NCBI GenBank assembly: GCA_029948255.1
Contig: JALIZF010001878.1
Coordinates: forward strand, 992,001-1,056,000
DNA: 64,000 nt
Origin: Telmatactis stephensoni
Lineage: Eukaryota; Cnidaria; Anthozoa; Actiniaria; Isophelliidae
Reading direction: 5' to 3'
Part shown: positions 57,509 to 64,000 of the stretch, piece after piece
How the letters are laid out: each line of letters opens with the position of its first letter
Position numbering within the stretch: position 1 is the stretch's first letter
The notes under the pieces: model-generated
What the model saw: only the letters and a program-made list of their open reading frames with translations
Told to the model about the DNA's origin: nothing
Database searches by the model: none
Program-made: the position numbers and the translations under genes

Positions 57509-60500
57509 ATGAGCCGATTTTACAGGACTTTTGCAGTCTTTTTGGTTATGTTTTTTTCTGTATTAGCCATCATTTCTCGAGCTAAAGGTAGGTTGACAGC
57601 TGTACAATGAACGGCTGTTTTGCAACTGTCAGTTATAATCTTCTTACTTCTTGTTCTTGTTGTTCTTGTTCTTGTTCTTGTTATTCTTGTTGTTCTTAAT
57701 TGTTGTTGCTGTTGTTGTTGTTGTTGTTCTTGTTCTTCTTGTTCTTGTTCTTTCTATATTTTTTTATCTAATTAGACATTAAAATTTATACTTGTTTAAA
57801 TGCCGTTTGAATGCTCAACGATACCATACTGCTAGCGCTTTGCAATTGCTTTCAATTCAGTCCAGTGAAATTGAATCTGAATCTGACATCTAAAACCCGA
57901 ACTAACTATAGTTAGCTTTCGCTAGTTGCAAATTTTGATATATATACAAAGCCGAAAATGATGTAATTTATCGTCATATATATTGTTTTCTTTTTTTGTA
58001 TTTTAGTCAAGAAACACAAAAGCAACTTACGTATACCTATATTAAGTCTCCCATTCAGATTGACTAATGTCAACGTTTTTTGAAATATATATTTTATTGT
58101 GGATAAAGTAGAAACATAACACTACAGCGATATAGCCGTCATTTGGGTTATACCTAGTCCAGTCCCAGACTCTCTTTCTTGCCGCTCCAGGACTCGCGGA
58201 GAAAGAGAGTCCAGTATAACTTGCATGCGCATGTCAGTTTAGTGACCACGCGATCACCACATTCATGTGGTGATCGCGTGGTTACAAATCCTAAAGTCAT
58301 CTAATGATTCAAGATGGCTGAAGAAGAAAGTGTTTTGTATACACGATATCAGTCTCATTTCGGAAAGCCATTTGTTGATTCAGTGAGCTATGCACTTGAA
58401 AAAAACAACTGTAATCTTTTACCAAAGTTTGAGCAGTTACAGGCCATTTACGGATGGACAGTTGTGAAAGACGTATTTGTGAATTTTTCGATACGCATCA
58501 CTACCACTGCTACCAAACACTGACATTTGCATATTGCAAGCTCGCAAAATACTAATTATAATCAATTGATTGGCTCATGTTGCACATGCGCATGCAAGTT
58601 ATACTGGACTCTCTTTCTCCGCGAGTCCTGGAGCGGCAAGAAAGAGAGTCTGGGACTGGACTAGGTTATACCAGTCTACGTACGGCGATTATTGAATTCG
58701 TTTTTTGCGAAAGGTTGTTCAAACTCCCTGCACAGAGATTTCAAAGGGTAACATTCCAAGAAAACTATTTCGTTTTCATATTTTATAAATGCAGCATGTG
58801 GATATGGGGTGTAGTTGAAACTCAACTAGCTAGCGCGCTTTGTATATATAATTAATTTTTTCTCTATTTACAATTAATTAAACTGAGCAATAGCTAGGGA
58901 GAAGGTGTACTGTGGCAGGAGCCCATTATGAGTAATGGGCTCCTGACTGTGGTTCGCTGGCCTAGCTATTTTGAGCGGATTTGAGCTGGGTAACTTTTCT
59001 TTGAATCCTTTCAAACAGAAGAATGCCATCTCTATTCCTCCATTCGCCGAAAAGAAGGAGTTAGATTTCGTAAGCACGTCATCCAGGCCCTAACTACCGA
59101 CCAAGAATTGACGTGTCGTATCAAATGTTTCCTGGTCGATTCGTGTAAGACTTACAATTACAAAACAAAAACAGGAAGATGTGAGATCAACGACTCAGTT
59201 GAAAGTGAGCACCCAAAAGATCTTGTAAAACGACATGACTTCGTCTTCGTTGATATAAAGGTAAAGCGTTGACCTTTGACTATAATTTCCATTGACGAAT
59301 AACACATTTAAGGTCTTAGGACTCTTCTTGTTAACCGCACAAGACCTGATATCATTCTCAAGCTCCATTTTTCGGTATGATAAACACATGCATAAAGCTA
59401 TAGCCATTCAAAAACTCCGAAATTTACTAAAAAGAGGAGGACGTGGGGACTAGCCAATGGCCACATCAAAAAAGTAAAAATACCTCATATTCCTATAGAA
59501 GGCCTGCACACATGAAATCGATGAAATCCCGCTTCCGAAAGTGAAATCGCCGATTGTTTTGGACGTCGGTTAGCGCTTTTATCACAGGTAACCCAGGCTA
59601 ATTACTTGTAAAGAAATATGTGTAATAAATATGGCTTCTCCTCAACTATACAATTTACCTCTGAAATTGTGGAAATAAAGCTTAGAATGTAAGAAAACAA
59701 GTTTACTTACCGTCTCGTCTTGACATTTGTCGATTTTGTGCGTTTTTAAGCCATTTTTAGGTACCCCCTCCCGTTCCCCTACGTAAAAAATTACGTAGGG
59801 GAACGGGAGGGGGTACCTAAAAATGGCTTAAAAACGCACAAAATCGACAAATGTCAAGACGAGACGGTATGTAAACTTGTTTTCTTACATTCTAAGCTTT
59901 AATTTATTTCCACAATTTCAGAGGTAAATTGTATAGTTGAGGAGAAGCCATATTTATTACACATATTTCTTTACAAGTAATTAGCCTGGGTTACCTGTGG
60001 TGTTGATTATCACAATTCAGGAACTTGTACCCAGTCCCCTGCTGGATATGAAAGTCCGCAATAACTCGTGCGTTCCCGTGCACACTTATACGTTTACGTT
60101 TGTTTTAACATAAACGTATCATGATTTTTTTCTATACAAATCTAATACAGTTCCGTATAGTTCATTCAAATAGGGTTATGGTTGTAGCTCTAAACTTTTC
60201 ATTCGTGTTTAGACGGCTGTCCACACGAAAACGGTGGACGGAGCAGTTCCGAAAATATCCACGTTGGGGAGCGTTTCCGAAAATATGCGTTTAAGATTTA
60301 ATAATAACAAGAGACCATAAGGTTAGGGTTAGTATTATGGTCTCTTGATAATAATGAATAATAATAAATTTATTTATATAGCGCACGTCTGGAAATCCCG
60401 AAGGCGCTTTACAAACAGAAAAAAGAAAAAAAAGAAAAAAAGAAAAAAAGAAAAAAAAAAGATAGATAATAAAAAAAACCTATAAAAACCTATTTAAAAA

Positions 60501-62967
60501 AGCTACGCTTCGATTGACCTAAAATAGAAATGGCTGCAATTAGAGCAGATTTCGTATGAGTGTGAAAACGGCACCGCACGGTCACGGCACGGTTACGGCA
60601 GAAATTTCGAATGTTTTTAGAGTCGTTTTCGTATGAGTGGGAACACTGTACGGTATACGATACGATACGGTTACGGCATGAATTTCGAATGTTTTTATAG
60701 ACATTACGGCACTGACACGGTCACGGTACGGCGTGGTAAGTTTCCCACCGGCATACGAAAACGACTCTATAGACATCAAGGCACTGACACGATTACGGTA
60801 CGGCGCGGTCCGTTTCACACTCATATGAAATCTGCTCTACACGAGGTACATGGTACCACAGTCCAAATATTTTTTACAATAAAAAATAACATGAACGTGT
60901 TAGGCGTTTTCGTGTGGAACGGAAGTGATAAACGCATGTAGGAAAACACGTGTGGACGGGACTTCAACGGGATGCAATTTTTTTACCGTTTCTATTTTTC
61001 AATTTTTGGATTAGAACTATTGTTATCCATTTTTATCTAATTTTGTAAATCTTTTTATAGGTATGCAAATCCAGCTTGGGGAAGGCAAAGTGTCAGTTGT
61101 GCGTCTGTTGACAAAGTAATATTCTTATAAACATTTCCCAGTAAAACGTGTCATACCATTTATGATGAAATGAACGGCAGGGCAAGGATGATTTTTGGCA
61201 AGAATGTTTCTATTTTTTGGCAACGCAAGGATAGTTTATACGCTTGCGCACTTATCTAGTCCTTGGTTTTTCTTGGTAACGGTCCACGTCAGGGGCATTT
61301 CTGGGAGCATGCGCAGTAAGAAAAATCGGCTCTGGGGACGAGATTGGGTCAGGGGACAACGACACTTTTGTAAATAACACAACTGAACATGTGCATTCAC
61401 GCATGCTATATGAGACAGTTTTCTATCGTGCTTATTAATTTTCGAAATGATTATTTATAGTAGTAATAAAATTATAGATGTTTTGTGTCGATCGAATCTA
61501 TAGCAAGGATATCGAATGCCACACCTAGAACAACTCAGGTGAGTGTACGAGGTATTCTCACAGCGAACACGCTCAGAAAGGTTGTTAAAGTTCTTGTTAA
61601 CGTTAAGATAGATTTTTATGTAGTTGGACTCAGGGGCGGATCCGGATCCAGGGGGTTCCTAGGGTGCGCGGGAACCCCTTTCTTATCCTATAAATAAAAC
61701 ATTTTTATGTCGAGAAAGAAAAGTATCAAGAACAAGATAAATATAATGTGAATCGAAGTGAAGCCCCTCATTCTGAGCCTTGGATCCGGTCCGCCCGTGG
61801 GACTTGTAGTTAGATCGTTGAATCTCATCTTGTAATTGTAATAAAGCTAGAACAACGACAACAACAACAACAAAAAAATAATAATAACAACAATAACAGC
61901 GCAGCAGCAACAACAATAACACACATGCAAACACCTCACGTAGTCCGAAACCCAAAATACATAGATGAGCTAGCAGAACAAGGCAAAACGCTACTCATGC
62001 AGTGAAAACACTCACAATTTTATATATCCTTGCCTTGCCAAAACCTAGGGACATCTTTGACTTGAATTATCCTTGCCTTGCCGATAGGCTCACCGTGTAA
62101 ATGTTGTCGTAACTTGATCTCTTTTCTTCATCAGGCTTAACGTTTTCCATTTCAGACCATGCACCCGACATTCTAACATGTACAGCTACATCAATTCTAA
62201 TATAATACAATAGTCATGTTGGATGAACATTGAACAAGAGGCGTTAATGATCAGAAATCTTTTGTTGAAGTGGAACTTGTGGAATGGATACTTGTGGAAT
62301 GGAATGCAAACTTGAGGAATGGAAGCTTGTGGAATGGAATGGGAAATTTATTTAAACACGGTAGAAACAACAGTTAAAATAAGTTAAGATTAAACTGATT
62401 TATATGTTTATTTGTCGTGTGAGATCGAGCCTGATTTAACAAGGTAAGCATTCATCCAAGATGGCTGTCGTGACGTCACATGCAACCTAGAGCAATTGTA
62501 TTTCAACAGTTTTTGTACCACAATTTCTAAGCACTTGGAATGAAAAATTCCGCCAAAAAAAACCCAACAGATTACTGCTTGGCCGATGTGGAACGACATA
62601 CAGGCACCATGGCAGGCCAGACTGCACTGGCCTAACTTTTGGGTAGCATTATACACATATAGAGTCGCATAATGGATACAAGTTTATTTGCTGGCAGTTA
62701 ACAACGGTTCAGTACTGCAATTGCTACAAAAGTTACTACGAGAATGATCAGTGGGTGACACATTGTAGTCCCCAGCAGTACAGCTTGGACGGGCGAGATT
62801 TTAAAAACTTGGAGGGGTGCAAGGATTTCGAGGGAATAACGATAGACACACAGTTAAAAGACTTGATTTCCACACCCCAATCATTGCCAGGTGATCAGGG
62901 TTGTAGTCAAAAACTGCGCATGTATATTTCTTTGAGAATGGAACTTTACGGCCAGCAGGTAAAGTGA
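57509..62967 (+). CDS. Probable small secreted cysteine-containing protein (4 exons)
   Basis: Exon 1 (57509-57587) encodes a clear signal peptide, MSRFYRTFAVFLVMFFSVLA, and has a GTAGGT donor. In-phase candidates follow: 61061-61115, 61478-61538 and from 62698. Their splice sites and phases agree, giving about 158 residues. The last exon encodes YCNCYKSYYENDQWVTHC and CSPQQYSLDGRDFKNLEGC, a cysteine-rich segment. It can end at the TGA (62965-62967), or splice at GTAAAG (62959) and continue beyond the window. No family was recognised. Exon 1 is likely; exons 2 and 3 are short and weakly supported, so the model could be wrong. The introns carry a perfect palindrome, a foldback with an ORF and nested MITEs. 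Confidence 0.45.
57645..57752 (+). repeat. (TTGTTC)n/(TTG)n microsatellite
   Basis: Mixed TTGTTC and TTG units just after exon 1 of the small secreted protein gene. Confidence 0.9.
58146..58672. mobile_element. Foldback transposon with internal ORF
   Basis: Arms of about 88 bases (58146-58233 and 58584-58672), almost identical in inverse, with GTCCAGTCCCAGACTCTC near the outer edge. Inside each arm is a smaller hairpin (ACTCTCTTTCT and AGAAAGAGAGT). Between the arms lies a perfect 20-base hairpin (58242-58285) and the ORF at 58314-58523. Confidence 0.8.
58314..58523 (+). CDS. Possible captured gene fragment in a foldback transposon
   Basis: A 69-codon ORF starts in good context (AAGATGG). 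The product starts MAEEESVLYTRYQSHFG and includes PKFEQLQAIYG and KDVFVNF. This weakly resembles the segment just before the Walker A motif of RecQ-like helicases (EQ...AI...KDVFV), but the LPTGxGKS motif does not follow. It could be the first exon of such a gene carried off by the transposon. The resemblance is from memory and unproven. Confidence 0.3.
   Translation: MAEEESVLYTRYQSHFGKPFVDSVSYALEKNNCNLLPKFEQLQAIYGWTVVKDVFVNFSIRITTTATKH
58916..58945. repeat. Perfect 30-base hairpin
   Basis: CAGGAGCCCATTA and complement around a 4-base loop. Confidence 0.85.
59583..59999. mobile_element. Near-perfect 417-bp palindrome
   Basis: Arms 59583-59786 and 59791-59999 differ by one substitution and one 4-base TTAA indel, with a 4-base AAAA centre. 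Ends are CACAGGTAACCC and complement. No ORF. It is either a very young foldback element or an inverted-duplication artefact. Confidence 0.85.
60308..60350. repeat. Small hairpin with GGTTAGGGTTAG loop
   Basis: CAAGAGACCATAA pairs with TTATGGTCTCTTG around a loop holding two telomere-like units. Confidence 0.7.
60355..60490 (-). mobile_element. LINE/SINE 3' end fragment
   Basis: On the minus strand it reads GCGCCTTCGGGATTTCCAGA, then GCGCTATATAAAT (60384-60372) and an ATTATT tail. An A-rich (GAAAAAAA)n satellite at 60418-60462 adjoins it. Confidence 0.6.
60543..60837. mobile_element. TA-flanked MITE (outer), with a relative inserted in it
   Basis: Ends GAGCAGATTTCGTATGAGTG and complement, TA on both sides. 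Removing the inner element (60620-60767) and one TA leaves 145 bases, the size of the intact relative at 63235-63378. Confidence 0.85.
60620..60767. mobile_element. TA-flanked MITE (inner, 148 bp)
   Basis: Ends GAGTCGTTTTCGTATGAGTG and complement, with TA at 60618-60619 and 60768-60769. Interior CACGGCACTGACACGG-type sequence matches the outer copy. Confidence 0.85.
61632..61800. mobile_element. Degenerate TIR repeat, GGCGGATCC family, copy 1
   Basis: Left GGGGCGGATCCGGATCCAGG with GGGGTTCC and right CTTGGATCCGGTCCGCC. Related to 63738-63908. Confidence 0.5.
62280..62345 (+). repeat. GTGGAATGG short tandem repeat
   Basis: Four to five degenerate units of ACTTGTGGAATGGAA in intron 3 of the small secreted protein gene. 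Confidence 0.8.
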
Positions 62968-63234
62968 GCTATAATTCTCTTATCGAGGAGCAAGTCCATT
63001 AATATACTGAGTATTCTTCCACTTCTGCTTCTACACTCAAATTTACACTCAAATGAGTTAATTTTTTTAAACAAGTTCAGGTCGAGGCTATCGGACAAGT
63101 TTCTGTAGAGTCAGTCTGTAGTTTTTGGCCCAATAGCCTCGACGAGAAACTTTTGTTCACTGTCATCGGCCGGAATTCGAGTGTAATTTCAATAGCAGCT
63201 ATTTAATGCAAGCGAAAGTCAACAGAAACTGTTA

Positions 63235-63378
63235 GAGTAGATTTCGTATGACTGCGAAAACGGCACCGCACGGTCACGGCACGGTTACGGCAGGAATTTC
63301 GAATGTTTTATAGACATCACGGCACTGACACGGTCACGACACGGCGCTGTCCGTTTCACACTCATACGAAATCTGTTC
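63235..63378. mobile_element. TA-flanked MITE (144 bp), simple copy
   Basis: Ends GAGTAGATTTCGTATGACTG and complement, flanked by TA (63233-63234 and 63379-63380). Same family as 60543-60837 and 60620-60767. Confidence 0.85.
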
Positions 63379-63737
63379 TATATGGCTGATCATTGTAGTG
63401 GACTGTTTAGTTCTATTTATGCTGCACCCCTTTACTCTAACTCGCAGCACTTCACTTTCTAGTAGAAATGGCTCGTATAGCGTTGGTTAGCCATGCCATT
63501 TCAGACCGACCATCGACCGACAGACGGACGGACGGACAGACAGGCGCGGGTTAAGTAAAATGGCGCTAAGGTGTAAGGATCAAATGAATAAACTCAGTGA
63601 GTCAAAGAAAGAATCGTGCAAGCATATACTTGTCATTCTTTTAATTATTAATCTTTATTTCACTTTTACTCATAGCAAATGTAACTGTTCCATTTATTCA
63701 AATATTCTAACATACATATGACACTTATATTGCATCT

Positions 63738-63908
63738 ATGTCAGTAGCGGATCCAGGATTTTTCCAAGGGGGGGTTCCATTTTTTAAAGCCAGCTGTGTA
63801 TAACACTCTATTCTTTGGTCGATGTTTGACAAAATGTGGCTTAAAACCTTCAAGGGGGTTCCGTGGAACCCATGGAACCCCCCCCCCCCCCCCCTGGATC
63901 CGCCACTG
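63738..63908. mobile_element. TIR repeat, GGCGGATCC family, copy 2
   Basis: Inverted ends CAGTAGCGGATCCAGG and CCTGGATCCGCCACTG around a G/C-rich core with a long C run. Confidence 0.7.
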
Positions 63909-64000
63909 TATGTTGAACAAAGGTACAAATAATATGCTTTATTGCTTTACATGTCATACATGTATGACTTCATATTATGAACTAAGGGGCTGTTTACATG

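Noticed and set aside
60320..60335. GGTTAGGGTTAG as a telomere-like tract
   Set aside because: Only two units, inside a hairpin loop; no array.

Overview
This window is typical of an animal nuclear genome. It is AT-rich, genes are split into many exons by GT/AG introns, and the intergenic and intronic DNA is full of LINEs, SINEs, miniature inverted-repeat elements and satellites. Gene content points to a cnidarian, most likely a stony coral or close anthozoan. It includes tandem secreted PAN/apple-EGF-fibrinogen-like genes resembling coral skeletal organic matrix proteins, a secreted flavin amine oxidase, a lysosomal-type peptide transporter, and a large uncharacterised family that I recall from coral genomes. 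The species assignment is inference; no database was searched.

Layout. 1-2.1 kb: a LINE 3' end has landed in a frameshifted three-exon minus-strand gene or transposase-like sequence. 2.5-8.6 kb: a 5'-truncated copy of an L-amino-acid-oxidase-like gene, split by a 3-kb minus-strand LINE. 9.0-10.1 kb: a non-autonomous TIR transposon ending just upstream of a TATA box. 10.3-16.3 kb: the intact seven-exon oxidase gene (538 aa), whose product joins a signal peptide, a six-cysteine chitin-binding domain and a flavin amine oxidase. 18.1-35.5 kb: a tandem array of PAN-EGF-fibrinogen-like genes: one ruined remnant, one frameshifted copy with a 4.4-kb CACTA-like transposon in its intron, and one intact copy (380 aa) whose intron holds a LINE that itself carries two DNA transposons. 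35.5-47.6 kb: foldback repeats, SINEs, a degraded BEL/Pao retrotransposon with 120-bp LTRs, and minisatellites. 48.1-54.8 kb: a complete SLC15A4-like proton/oligopeptide transporter (565 aa, four coding exons). 57.4-63.0 kb: a probable small secreted protein gene with palindromic transposons in its introns.

Together, the protein-coding genes suggest a secretory or epithelial repertoire: a chitin-targeted peroxide-producing oxidase, matrix or recognition proteins, and one vesicular or lysosomal peptide transporter. No operon-like coordination is expected. The main evolutionary story is tandem duplication followed by transposon insertion. Comparing duplicates lets several insertions be dated relative to the duplication, and target-site duplications (TTAA, TA, TAG) define many element boundaries to the base.
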